A stretch of 64,000 bases of DNA from Pseudomonas alkylphenolica (GTDB taxonomy: Bacteria > Pseudomonadota > Gammaproteobacteria > Pseudomonadales > Pseudomonadaceae): the NCBI RefSeq assembly GCF_000746525.1, contig NZ_CP009048.1, forward strand, positions 3,651,501 through 3,715,500, in the 5' to 3' direction. Below the pieces are notes generated by a model that was not told the origin of the DNA, did no database searches, and saw only the letters and a program-made list of their open reading frames with translations. A program made the position numbers and the translations under genes. Positions within the stretch are counted from its first letter, which is position 1, and each line of letters begins with the position of its first letter. This document shows, in pieces, positions 29,078 to 37,545 of the stretch.

Positions 29078-29371
29078 ATGTACCCACCAAATCGCCGTAG
29101 CTACACCGACGAATTCAAGGCCCAAGCTGTTGCACTGGCTGAAACGGTCGGCAGAACCGAAGCCGCTCGTCAGCTAGAGATGTCTGTTAAGACGCTGGAT
29201 AACTGGGTCGATGCGTCACGCAAAGGTCTTCCGTTGAGTTCACCGGAGCGTCAACCTGTTACCAAGGAGAGCAGCGAGCTGGCGCGATTACGGGCCGAGA
29301 ATGCTGAACTCAAAATGGAGCGTGAAATCCTAAAAAAGGCGGCGGTATTCTTTGCCAAAGAGTCCAGGTGA
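29078..29371 (+). CDS. IS3-family transposase OrfA
   Basis: 97 residues from ATG 29078, five bases after GGAGG. The helix-turn-helix (YTDEFKAQAVALAETVGRTEAARQLEMS) is followed by a leucine-zipper-like coiled coil (ELARLRAENAELKMEREILKKA). OrfA binds the terminal repeats. The codons CTA AAA AAG at 29330-29338 hold an A AAA AAG slippery heptamer in the right phase for a -1 shift that would fuse OrfA to OrfB. Its stop overlaps the orfB GTG by four bases. Confidence 0.92.
   Translation: MYPPNRRSYTDEFKAQAVALAETVGRTEAARQLEMSVKTLDNWVDASRKGLPLSSPERQPVTKESSELARLRAENAELKMEREILKKAAVFFAKESR
29332..29338 (+). promoter_or_regulatory. Slippery heptamer for programmed -1 frameshift
   Basis: AAAAAAG read as A AAA AAG in orfA. 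A -1 shift here continues without a stop for ten codons into the GTG of orfB at 29368, giving an OrfAB fusion transposase as in other IS3-family elements. Confidence 0.75.
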
Positions 29372-30228
29372 GATACGCCTTCGTCGCTAAAGAGCGGGCT
29401 CAGTTCCCGGTGCGTTTGTTGTGCCGGGTGTTGGGCGTGTCAGCTTCAGGATTTTACGATTACCTAAACCGCCCGGTTCGCCCAGATCCAGACAAACAGA
29501 TTCGAATTGATCTGCGCAGGATCCATGCCGCCAGTCGAAGCACCTATGGGCGGCCACGGTTGGTCGAGGCATTGCGTCAGATACCTCATCGAGTCGGCCA
29601 CAAACGGGTTACGCGGCTGATGCACGAGGAAGGTATCCATGGCAAACCCAAGGCTCGCTTCCGGCCCCAGACCACGGACAGTCGCCACTTCCAGCCTGTC
29701 GCACGCAATGTGCTTGACCGTCAGTTTTCGGTACAGAGCGCCAATCCAGCCTGGGTGAGCGACATCACCTACATTTCAACCCGAGAAGGCTGGCTGTACC
29801 TGGCGGTGGTCTTAAGCATCCAGACCCGCCAGGTGCTGGGCTACAGCTTGGCGGACAGGATGCCGGATGATTTGGTTGAGCGCGCATTTATCAACGCTTG
29901 GAACGCCAGTTTGGGGCCTTCTGGGGTTGTGTTCCATTCCGACCAGGGACGCCAATATACGAGCAGCAAATTTCGCCAAGCATTGGCCGAAAAAGGCTTT
30001 ACGCAGAGCATGAGCCGCAAAGGAAACTGCTGGGACAATGCCGTCGCTGAAAGCTTTTTCGCTACGCTTAAGAAGGAAGAAGCAAGCGGGGTCTATCAGA
30101 GCAAGAGGCTAGCTTATGGGGCAATCGCGAGCTACATCCATGGTTTCTACAACAGCAGTCGGCTGCATTCGGCGTTGGGTTATCGTTCACCGAACGCTTA
30201 TGCAAAGGGCTTGAGGCGGAATCCTTAA
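29368..30228 (+). CDS. IS3-family transposase OrfB (DDE catalytic domain)
   Basis: 286 residues with a GTG start overlapping the orfA stop (GTGA). The HTH_21 region (SRSTYGRPRLVEAL, VTRLMHEEGIHG) precedes the rve catalytic core. The DDE residues are Asp in WVSDITYI, Asp in FHSDQGRQY and Glu in DNAVAESFFATLK, all intact, so the element may be active. Confidence 0.93.
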   Translation: MRYAFVAKERAQFPVRLLCRVLGVSASGFYDYLNRPVRPDPDKQIRIDLRRIHAASRSTYGRPRLVEALRQIPHRVGHKRVTRLMHEEGIHGKPKARFRPQTTDSRHFQPVARNVLDRQFSVQSANPAWVSDITYISTREGWLYLAVVLSIQTRQVLGYSLADRMPDDLVERAFINAWNASLGPSGVVFHSDQGRQYTSSKFRQALAEKGFTQSMSRKGNCWDNAVAESFFATLKKEEASGVYQSKRLAYGAIASYIHGFYNSSRLHSALGYRSPNAYAKGLRRNP

Positions 30229-30436
30229 CACCCAGCTTCTTGGCGTCCGTTGCCAAGGGACAGTTCCATGCCTACTTTTTCCAAGAAAAAAGTAGGCCGC
30301 CGTAAAGGCGGAAGGGGCCACCAGCGTCACCACACAAAATGGATAAGCTCACAGCCCCAGCACCCCACTCCCAGAATCATCCCTCAGGATTCCGTGAAGA
30401 GCCTGTTTTGAGGGGTATTGGCATAATGAAAAACGC

Positions 30437-31165
30437 TCAGCCCAGCAAAGCCCGCGGCCAACCGAGAATCTCCTTCGGACGCGGCGGCGCATAGGTGCGA
30501 ACCTTGGAGGTGCTCAGCTTCAAGCGCACCAGCGACTCGGCCAACGCCACCGCCGCCGTCACGCCATCCACCACCGGCACACCGGTCCGCGCCTGGATGC
30601 GCTCATCCAGCCCGACCATGCCGCCACAACCGAGACAAATGACCTCGGCCTTGTCGATACGCACCGCCTCCTCCGCCTGAGCCACAACCGCCCCGATTGC
30701 CCGCTCGGGATCTTCTTCGAGCTCCAGCACCGCCAGGCCACTGGCACGCACCGAGGCACAGCGGCTGTCCAACCCGGCCAGTTTGAGGCGATCCTCGATC
30801 AGCGGCACAGTGCGATCCAGGGTAGTCACCACCGAGTAGCTATGCCCCAGCAGCATGGCCACGCTGGCAGCCGCTTCGGTGATGTCCACCACCGGCACAT
30901 TGAGCAGCTCCTGCAAACCTTCACGGCCATGTTCACCGTAACCGGCCTGGATCACCGCATCATAGGGCTGATCGTAGCTGAGCACCCGCTCCATCACGGC
31001 AATTGCTGCCAGGTAACTCTCGAAGTTGCCCTCCACCGACTCGGCGCCGAAACGCGGGGTCAGACCGACGATTTCAGTACCCGGAGACGCCACGCTGCGC
31101 GCCTGGCGGGCAATGGCTTCGGTGATCGACACGGTGGTGTTGACGTTGACTACCAGTATTCTCAT
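30437..31165 (-). CDS. Aspartate/glutamate (hydantoin) racemase-family protein
   Basis: 242 residues of the hydantoin/allantoin racemase type (Asp_Glu_race). It opens with RILVVNVNTT and has LTPRFGAESVEG and TLDRTVPLIEDRL. The second catalytic Cys is present in VICLGCGGMVGL. The usual first Cys, in an ACFGDPG-type motif of classical members, is replaced by AGYGEHG, so the two-base Cys/Cys mechanism may not apply. It is 24 bases downstream of the NCS1 transporter gene and probably in its operon. The substrate is likely an amino-acid-like or cyclic amide compound (inference). Confidence 0.75.
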   Translation of the reverse strand: MRILVVNVNTTVSITEAIARQARSVASPGTEIVGLTPRFGAESVEGNFESYLAAIAVMERVLSYDQPYDAVIQAGYGEHGREGLQELLNVPVVDITEAAASVAMLLGHSYSVVTTLDRTVPLIEDRLKLAGLDSRCASVRASGLAVLELEEDPERAIGAVVAQAEEAVRIDKAEVICLGCGGMVGLDERIQARTGVPVVDGVTAAVALAESLVRLKLSTSKVRTYAPPRPKEILGWPRALLG

Positions 31166-31189
31166 GACTCGGTTCCTTGTGCGTGACGC

Positions 31190-32719
31190 TCAGTGCTGGG
31201 CGCTGTCGACGGCAAAGTGCTCGCCGGAACAGTCCACGTAATGTTTTTTGCGATCGGAAATCAGGTAGTACACGCCACCGGCAATGGCCGCGCCGAACAG
31301 CCAGGAGAACGGTGTCAGCTCGCTGAATGCCGGTACCAGGGCCAGCAGGACTGCGGCGATGGCCGAGGGCACCAGGGCGGCGATGGCCTTGTAGTTGACC
31401 CCACGGGTGTAGTGATAAGTGCCGCAGGCCGCCTCGCTGTAGAGGTCCGGGACGTGCACCTGGGCTTTGCGGATCAGCCAGTAGTCGACCATGATGATCC
31501 CGTACAGCGGGCCCAGCAGCGCCCCCAGGCCGGAGAGGAAGTAGACGATCACCAGCGGGCTGTTATAAAGGTTCCAGGGCAGGATCAGCACCGCCAGGGT
31601 GGCGCTGATCAGGCCGGCGCGACGGAAGTTCAGGCGGCTCGGGGCCAGGCTTGAAAGGACGAAGGCCGGGGCGACGAAGTTGGCCATGATGTTCACCGCC
31701 ACGGTGACGATCAGGAACGCCAGGCAGCCGAGTACCAGGAAGGTCTTGTCGGGAATCGCGGCAATGATCTGGGTCGGGCTGTCGATGACTGTGCCATCGA
31801 TGCTGAACTGCGCACCGGACAGCACGAAGCTGATCACCGCGAACACCAGAATGTTCACCGGCAGGCCCCAGAAGTTGCCGACGCGGATGGTCTTTCGGCA
31901 CGGCGAAGAACGCGCGAAGTCACAGAAGTTGAGAATCAGCGTGCCGTAAATCGCCAGCCACAGCGCGCCGCCGGCGAAGATCTGCGTCCACATCTTCACC
32001 CCGGTCAACGGTTCACCCACCGACCAGGCCAGGTTGCCATCCACCCGCAGATACATCCACACCGCCAGCACCAGCACGGTTGAAAGGATCACCGGGCCGG
32101 CAAAGGATTCGTACTTGCGCACCATCTCCATGCCGAAGGTCAGAATCACCAGCTGCACGAACCAAATGGCGACGAAGCTGGCCCAGCCCAGGCTTGAGAG
32201 ACCGAGGATGGCGTTGTGATCGAAGCTTGCCAGCGACGGCCAGATCGCCACCAACAACACCCGCAACACCACCGAAGCCAGGTAGGTCTGGATGCCGAAC
32301 CAGGCGATGGCGATCACCGCACGGATGATCGCTGGCAGTTGCGCACCGTAGATACCGAAGCTCATGCGGCTGATTACCGGGAACGGTACTCCGGTTTTCT
32401 GCCCCATGTAGCCGGACAGGTTCATGAAGAAGTACACCAGCGCCGCACCGACGGCCAGGGCCGCGAGCATCTGCCAGCCGGACAGGCCGAGAGCGAACAG
32501 GCCCATGGCAAACGAATAGTTGGCGATGTTGTGCACATCGTTGGTCCACAAGGCGAAGATGCTGTAACCGCCCCAGCGCCGTCCGGCGGCTTTGGTCGGG
32601 GCAAGGTCGGCATTGTGCAGCCTGGGGCTTAAGCTGGCATGCCCGGACACCTGCGCAGAGATGGCAGGGTCAGGTGACAGGTACGCGGTATCCAGAGGTT
32701 TGGAAGTATCCAATTGCAT
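31190..32719 (-). CDS. NCS1-family nucleobase/hydantoin symporter
   Basis: 509 residues with about twelve membrane helices. NCS1 signatures include FALWTNDVHNIANYSFAMGLF, the helix 3 region SRMSFGIYGAQLP, and NFCDFARSSP in the middle. The family imports purines, pyrimidines, allantoin or benzyl-hydantoin with Na+ or H+. First gene of a minus-strand pair with the racemase. The operator-like palindrome at 32812 lies ~95 bases upstream of its start, facing the GntR gene. Confidence 0.85.
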   Translation of the reverse strand: MQLDTSKPLDTAYLSPDPAISAQVSGHASLSPRLHNADLAPTKAAGRRWGGYSIFALWTNDVHNIANYSFAMGLFALGLSGWQMLAALAVGAALVYFFMNLSGYMGQKTGVPFPVISRMSFGIYGAQLPAIIRAVIAIAWFGIQTYLASVVLRVLLVAIWPSLASFDHNAILGLSSLGWASFVAIWFVQLVILTFGMEMVRKYESFAGPVILSTVLVLAVWMYLRVDGNLAWSVGEPLTGVKMWTQIFAGGALWLAIYGTLILNFCDFARSSPCRKTIRVGNFWGLPVNILVFAVISFVLSGAQFSIDGTVIDSPTQIIAAIPDKTFLVLGCLAFLIVTVAVNIMANFVAPAFVLSSLAPSRLNFRRAGLISATLAVLILPWNLYNSPLVIVYFLSGLGALLGPLYGIIMVDYWLIRKAQVHVPDLYSEAACGTYHYTRGVNYKAIAALVPSAIAAVLLALVPAFSELTPFSWLFGAAIAGGVYYLISDRKKHYVDCSGEHFAVDSAQH

Positions 32720-32811
32720 GTTCCCCGGGCTCCTGCTGCAGCGCCTGTGGTGCTACAGCAAATTATTGTTGGATTTGAGAGTTGGGACCGCTGTCGGCGC
32801 CTGGACGCCGA

Positions 32812-32832
32812 TGCATACAAAAATTGTATGCA
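32812..32832. promoter_or_regulatory. Perfect palindrome, probable GntR/FCD operator
   Basis: Arms TGCATACAA and TTGTATGCA around AAA, in the gap between the divergent NCS1 transporter and GntR genes. FCD-type GntR regulators commonly bind TTGTATACAA-like sites. A weaker related stretch (GTATACAATTATT) occurs at about 33041. The rest of 32720-33212 holds an AT-rich segment and a REP pair but no gene. Confidence 0.6.
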
Positions 32833-33072
32833 ATTTTCGTATTACGATTTTCGAGGAACAATATGTGTGCCAAAGGACGGGCAAGTGAATCGCCGCATTA
32901 CTTGACCATTTGAATTAACTAATTGATTTATAAAAATTTAAATTTTTAGAAAGTCACACTGAAGAGCCAATTTATTTGACCGAATGGTCAGCGTGCAAAG
33001 TGACAAGAATGAGAACACGGGTAACAGAAGTAGGTAGCGCGTATACAATTATTCGATACCAATGCACACACT

Positions 33073-33128
33073 ATTGCGGGGCAAGCCCGCTCCTACAGAT
33101 CCCGGTGGGAGCGGGCTTGCCCCGCGAT
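33073..33128. repeat. REP doublet
   Basis: Two facing REP units with only a short spacer. The left unit has CTCCTACAG and the right GGTGGGAGC. It sits 85 bases before the GntR start. Confidence 0.75.
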
Positions 33129-33212
33129 AGGCCTGATCATTTTCACCATGAAACTTTTGGTCACCGCACATTTCCGGCATGCTGGCGCAATCAAGGAATC
33201 ACGGAGCTGGTA

Positions 33213-33902
33213 ATGACGGAAAAACTCCCCGCATCGACCGTAGAGCGCGTCTACCTGGGGGTCCACGAGGCAATCAGAAAACGCACCCTGCGCCCCGGCA
33301 TGAAACTGGGCGAGTCCTCGCTTGCGGAGCTGTTCAAGGTCAGCCGCACGTCGGTACGCGCCGCACTCAAGCAGCTGGAAGGCGACGGGCTGGTGTCCAC
33401 CGAGCTGAACAAGGGCGCCTGGGTCTCGCTGCCCAGCGATGAAGACATCCGTTCAGTGTTCGAAACCCGGCGCCTGATCGAGATCGGCATTGTCACCGAG
33501 CTCTGCCGCCGCGCCGACAAGAGCCTGCTACAGCCCCTGCGTCTGCATGTGGCACAAGAAGAAGCGGCGGCCGATGCCGGTGATCACGCGCGCTACGTCA
33601 ATCTGCTCGGTGAATTCCACCTGCGCCTCGCTGAAGTGCTGGACAACCCGGTGCTTCTGGACTGGTTCCGCAAGCTGATCGAGCGCGGCTCGCTGTATGC
33701 CTCGACCCTCGATGACGAACGCCATGAAGCCTGCCGCGGCAATGAGCACCTGCGCCTGATCGAGTTCCTCGAAGCCGGCGATCAGGCCGCCGCCATCGAA
33801 CTGGTGTGCACTCACCTGAGCGGCATTGAAGAGGCGATCCTCAAAGCCACCCACAATCTGAAGGCCGACTATCACCCGCTCAAGCACCTGATCGGCGGCT
33901 GA
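33213..33902 (+). CDS. GntR-family (FCD) transcriptional regulator
   Basis: 229 residues from ATG 33213. The winged helix at residues ~10-75 has SSLAELFKVSRTSVRAALKQLEGDGLV. The FCD ligand domain follows, with FETRRLIEIGIV, the HLRLAEVLDN motif and EHLRLIEFLEAGD, whose His and Asp residues usually bind a metal near the effector. An in-frame ATG at 32976 would translate the REP and is rejected. It sits between the transporter/racemase unit and the amidohydrolase and most likely controls both. Confidence 0.85.
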   Translation: MTEKLPASTVERVYLGVHEAIRKRTLRPGMKLGESSLAELFKVSRTSVRAALKQLEGDGLVSTELNKGAWVSLPSDEDIRSVFETRRLIEIGIVTELCRRADKSLLQPLRLHVAQEEAAADAGDHARYVNLLGEFHLRLAEVLDNPVLLDWFRKLIERGSLYASTLDDERHEACRGNEHLRLIEFLEAGDQAAAIELVCTHLSGIEEAILKATHNLKADYHPLKHLIGG

Positions 33903-34004
33903 AACAAGGGCATTCACGAATCCACTGCTATCGATCCCGATATTTAATTGGCCGATACCCCGGCACTTTTATAGGGTGTGCGGCCTCCACCAAGAGGTCG
34001 TGAA

Positions 34005-35204
34005 ATGTTTGATCGTGTATTCGTCAATGCCGTCGCTGCCGACGGCAGTCCGCTGTCCCTGGCCGTCGCCGATGGCCGTATCGCTCGCCTGGGCGCTGAT
34101 CTGGGCGCCATTGAAGGTGTGGAGCGCATCGACCTGGGCGGGCAACTGCTGCTGCCGGGATTCATCGACGGCCATATCCACCTGGACAAGAGTTTTGTCG
34201 GCGACCGCTGGCATCCGCATCAGCCGGTCGGCAGCCTGCGTGAACGCCTGGCCGTGGAAAAACGTGAACTGGCCCTGGCGCCGTCAATGGTCGAACGTGC
34301 CGATGCGCTGATCAGCCAGGCGGTGTCATTCGGTACGGTAGCGATGCGCAGCCATGTCGATGTCGATGCCACTACCGGCTTGAGCAACCTGCACGCAGTG
34401 ATGCAGGCGCGAGAGAAGTGGCGCGGTATCGTCGACATTGAACTGGTGGCCTTCCCCCAGGCCGGGGTGATGTCCTGCCCGGGCACGGCCGATGTGCTGG
34501 AGGCCGCCATACGCGAGGGTGCCGAAGTCATTGGCGGTATCGACCCGACGACGCTCGATGGCGATGCCGAAGGTCAGCTGGATGTGGTGTTCGGGATCGC
34601 CGAACGTCACGGGGTAAAGGTCGACATTCACCTGCACGAGCCGGGTTTGCAAGGGGTCGAGCAACTGCAGCGGATCGCCGCCCGCACCTGCGCCGCGGGC
34701 CTGCAAGGGCGCGTGAGTGTCAGCCATGCCTATGCCCTGGGCCAAGTGCCTGAGGATGTGCTTGAGCGCATTGGCGCCACCCTCGCGAACGCCGGGGTGT
34801 CGATCCTCACCAACGCCCCGGGCGATCACGCCTTCCCGCCGATCCTGCGCCTGCGCGCCGCCGGGGTGAATGTATTCGCCGGTAACGACAATATTCGCGA
34901 TGCCTGGTGGCCTTACGGCAACGCCGACATGCTCCAGCGGGCGATGCTGATCGGCTACCGCTCGGGTTTCTACAGCGATGAAGAGCTGAATGTGGCCCTG
35001 ACCATGGCCACGTCGGCGGGCGCCGCCGTGATGGAGAAAAGCGACTATGGGCTGAAGGTCGGCAACGAAGCGACCTTCATTGTCATCAAGGCAGCCAATG
35101 CCGCGGCCGCCGTCGCTGCGGCCCCTGCCGAGCGGCGCATGGTCCGCCGTGGCGAGCTGCAGGCCGCACCGGTTGGCCTGCAATTTGACATCCAGCGGGC
35201 CTAG
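34005..35204 (+). CDS. Cytosine deaminase-like amidohydrolase
   Basis: 399 residues from ATG 34005. Metal ligands expected for this superfamily are visible: FIDGHIHLDKS (HxH), MRSHVDVD, DIHLHEPG (third His), VSHAYALG, and Asp in FAGNDNIRDAWWP. The arrangement is that of the CodA/N-isopropylammelide hydrolase branch, which opens or deaminates N-heterocycles. Linked with an NCS1 importer and a racemase, it suggests uptake and breakdown of a cyclic amide or nucleobase-like compound; the substrate is unknown. Confidence 0.82.
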   Translation: MFDRVFVNAVAADGSPLSLAVADGRIARLGADLGAIEGVERIDLGGQLLLPGFIDGHIHLDKSFVGDRWHPHQPVGSLRERLAVEKRELALAPSMVERADALISQAVSFGTVAMRSHVDVDATTGLSNLHAVMQAREKWRGIVDIELVAFPQAGVMSCPGTADVLEAAIREGAEVIGGIDPTTLDGDAEGQLDVVFGIAERHGVKVDIHLHEPGLQGVEQLQRIAARTCAAGLQGRVSVSHAYALGQVPEDVLERIGATLANAGVSILTNAPGDHAFPPILRLRAAGVNVFAGNDNIRDAWWPYGNADMLQRAMLIGYRSGFYSDEELNVALTMATSAGAAVMEKSDYGLKVGNEATFIVIKAANAAAAVAAAPAERRMVRRGELQAAPVGLQFDIQRA

Positions 35205-35229
35205 CGAAAACCTGCTCGGCAAAGCCAGA

Positions 35230-35264
35230 CATCCCGCCGCGCGTGTCGCTGGCGGGATGCTTTT
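35230..35264 (+). terminator. Rho-independent terminator after the amidohydrolase
   Basis: CATCCCGCC and GGCGGGATG arms followed by CTTTTG, 26 bases past the stop and just before the convergent phosphatase gene. Confidence 0.75.
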
Positions 35265-35270
35265 GTGTCA

Positions 35271-36107
35271 TCAGCTGGCCGGTTTCCAGCCGCCCCGCTC
35301 CGCCGCCTCGCGAAACTTGGCCCGGTTGGCCGGCGTGTCGGCTGGCTCCGACTCACCGAAAATGGCTTTGAGCCAATGGCCGTCGGTGGGGTTGGGGAAG
35401 ATGATGTACTGGCTGCCGAACTTGTCGCGGCTGTCGTCCACCTGCTGCGCCCGCTTGTCGACACTGTCGAGATAGAAGCTGCGCTCGAAGTCGTTGAGGT
35501 TGTCACCCAACTTCAGCAACACGTTGTATTGCCCGGCGATTTTTTGTTGCGCAGGTTCCTTGTTCGAGCTCTCGCGCAGAATGGTCACATGGGCCTCGTC
35601 GGCGTAGGGCACCTTGTATTTGCGCAGGTTGTTCAGGGCGTACTCATAGGTCTTGTCGCCCTGCTCACGGCTGGACACGTAGAAGATTTCCACGCCACGG
35701 GACTTGGCATACTCCAGAAACTCGAGGGCACCTGGGGTAGGCGTCGGGCCATTGTCAGCCACCCACCGGTCCCAGACCGCATCATCAAAGAACTCCTTGC
35801 CCTGGGCGATCAGAAAACCCCAGTAGGTATTGCTGCTGAGGATGGTGTCGTCGATATCGCTGATGATCGCCGGTTTCTTGTCTCCCGGTTTCTGATTGGC
35901 CAATGCCTGGTCCAGGCGTGCCTTGGCGACGTTGAAACCTTGATAGTACAACGCGCGGAACTCCGCGGCAGTCTGGCGCCAGGCCACTGCATCGACCAAC
36001 AGGTTGGAGGGTACGGCGCCAGACTCTGCACTTGCAGGCTGGGCATTGACCATGGGCGCGGCCAGCAACAGAAGCGCCAGGGAGATCGCATTTTTGAAAT
36101 GGGGCAT
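35271..36107 (-). CDS. HAD acid phosphatase, 5'-nucleotidase lipoprotein e(P4)-like
   Basis: 278 residues from ATG 36107. The start is a cleavable signal (SLALLLLAAPMVNA) without a lipobox Cys. The HAD motif I is IISDIDDTIL (catalytic DxD), motif II is FYVSSRE, and the acidic motif IV is LKLGDNLNDF. The family removes phosphate from nucleotides in the periplasm, for example to allow nicotinamide or nucleoside uptake. A longer upstream frame is improbable because it precedes the signal peptide. Confidence 0.85.
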   Translation of the reverse strand: MPHFKNAISLALLLLAAPMVNAQPASAESGAVPSNLLVDAVAWRQTAAEFRALYYQGFNVAKARLDQALANQKPGDKKPAIISDIDDTILSSNTYWGFLIAQGKEFFDDAVWDRWVADNGPTPTPGALEFLEYAKSRGVEIFYVSSREQGDKTYEYALNNLRKYKVPYADEAHVTILRESSNKEPAQQKIAGQYNVLLKLGDNLNDFERSFYLDSVDKRAQQVDDSRDKFGSQYIIFPNPTDGHWLKAIFGESEPADTPANRAKFREAAERGGWKPAS

Positions 36108-36333
36108 TGGATGACTTTCCTTGTAATCTACCGCTCTTGAGTGGCGGCAGTTGCGGTACTGATACCTCAGGCCTTGAGCCCCCCGCAATCGAAGCGACGC
36201 GCAGGCACAACAATGTGACGCACCCACGCATTTTGTCTGACCCGATGACGGCAGCAGACTGCTGGCAAAGTACCATCTGCTCGGCTAGCATGCCGCGGAA
36301 AACCGGCGCAAGGCCGCATGGAGAGCGATACGA

Positions 36334-37545
36334 GTGCTGCTGAGCATCCCGACCCTATTGATGGTGGCCGTGTTCATTTTCGGCCTGATGGGCCTGTTGA
36401 CCCTGCACGCCTGGAGCCGCGGCGTACGCGAGCAAACCCTCGGCTACCTGGGGAGCATGCTGATACTTGCCGCCCTCGGCGCAACCCTGGTGAGCCTGCG
36501 TGGCCAGGCCCCCAACTTCATTTCCCTGGTGCTGGGCAATATCGTCCTGCTGCTGGGGGCAGCGCTGAACTGGACCGCCATGCGTGTGTTCGGCGGTCGT
36601 CCCGCGCACCTGCCAGGCATATTCGCCGGCGCGCTGTTCTGGTCGTTATGGGGGCTGATGCCAGGCTTCTACGGCGACCTTGGCCTGCGCGTGACCCTGT
36701 ATTCGCTGCTCACTGCCGTCTATGGCGGCCTGTCAGTGTTCGAGTTGTGGCGCAACCGCAAGCGCCTGGAAGTGGCTTACCTGCCTGCGCTGCTACTGAC
36801 CCTGGCGCACACTGGCTTTTACGCCGTGCGCAGCTTCGCCGACCAAGGCGTATCCTTGGAGCATGCGCTTGCCAGCACTGGCCACGGCACGATTTTTTTC
36901 GCTTTCCTGCTGTTCGAATCAATGCTCTACGCCATCGGCATCGCCTATGTCACCCTGGCCATGGTGCGCGAACGCACCGAGCTGAAATTCAAGGCTGCCG
37001 CCTATACCGACCCGCTGACCGGCATCGGCAACCGTCGCGCATTCATGTCGCGTGGCGCGCAGTTGCTGGCGGACTGTGCCCGCCGCGGCGAGCCGGCGGC
37101 CCTGTTGCTGTGCGACCTGGATCACTTCAAACGGCTCAACGATGCCTACGGTCACCAGACCGGTGACCAGGCGCTGATCGCCTTCAGTCAGGTCGCCAGC
37201 CAGAGCATTCGCCAGGCAGATGTGTTCGCTCGCATCGGCGGTGAAGAGTTCGCCTGCCTGCTCGGCAACGCTGATGAACACGAGGCACTGCGGATCGCCC
37301 AACGCATCTGCAACAGCTTTCACGCCTTGCCGCTGCTGGACGCCGGCGTACTGAGCGTCAGCATCGGCATCGTTGCCGGCAATGCCGGCGAGCATGAGCT
37401 TTCACGCCTGCTGTCGATGGCCGACAACGCGCTGTATGCGGCCAAGGACCAAGGCCGTAACCGTGTGCAGCTGTACCAGGGTGCTTTCAGTGCTCCCGAG
37501 TCAACCAGTCCAGCAACCACAACCCCGCCGGCCCTGGTGGGCTGA
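36334..37545 (+). CDS. Membrane diguanylate cyclase (GGDEF)
   Basis: 403 residues from GTG 36334, preceded by GGAGAG. About six or seven N-terminal membrane segments (residues 5-205) lead into a GGDEF domain. The active site is GGEEF at ~302-306. An RQAD inhibitory I-site lies nine residues before it, so product feedback by c-di-GMP is expected. DPLTGIGNRRAF begins the domain. The C-terminal ~20 residues overlap the convergent LysR gene by 59 bases. Confidence 0.88.
   Translation: MLLSIPTLLMVAVFIFGLMGLLTLHAWSRGVREQTLGYLGSMLILAALGATLVSLRGQAPNFISLVLGNIVLLLGAALNWTAMRVFGGRPAHLPGIFAGALFWSLWGLMPGFYGDLGLRVTLYSLLTAVYGGLSVFELWRNRKRLEVAYLPALLLTLAHTGFYAVRSFADQGVSLEHALASTGHGTIFFAFLLFESMLYAIGIAYVTLAMVRERTELKFKAAAYTDPLTGIGNRRAFMSRGAQLLADCARRGEPAALLLCDLDHFKRLNDAYGHQTGDQALIAFSQVASQSIRQADVFARIGGEEFACLLGNADEHEALRIAQRICNSFHALPLLDAGVLSVSIGIVAGNAGEHELSRLLSMADNALYAAKDQGRNRVQLYQGAFSAPESTSPATTTPPALVG

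Larger units (their letters stand above)
29014..30268 (+). mobile_element. Complete IS3-family insertion sequence
   Basis: 1,255 bases with 33-base terminal inverted repeats (29014-29046 and 30236-30268) matching at 31 positions; the outer 12 are TGGAACTGTCCC and GGGACAGTTCCA. It is flanked by a 3-base target duplication, TGC (29011-29013 and 30269-30271). The uninterrupted site exists in copy 1 of the long inverted repeat near 19790, which fixes the boundaries. It carries orfA and orfB with a phased A6G slippery site, typical of IS3-family elements. Confidence 0.93.
28335..30356. repeat. Long inverted repeat with REP core, copy 2 (split by an IS)
   Basis: Same family as 19250-19877. The ends are inverted GGCTGTGAGCTTATCC, and weaker flanking symmetry extends to about 28285 and 30415. 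Removing the IS (1,255 bases plus a 3-base duplication) leaves ~764 bases. The left arm is complete here, carrying the GGCCCCTTCCGCC, CTACTTTCC, GACTTGCTTCGCCAAG and CTCAGCC blocks that pair with the right arm. Frames inside the arms are not genes. Transcribed, the arms could form a hairpin of about 300 bases each side. Confidence 0.8.
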
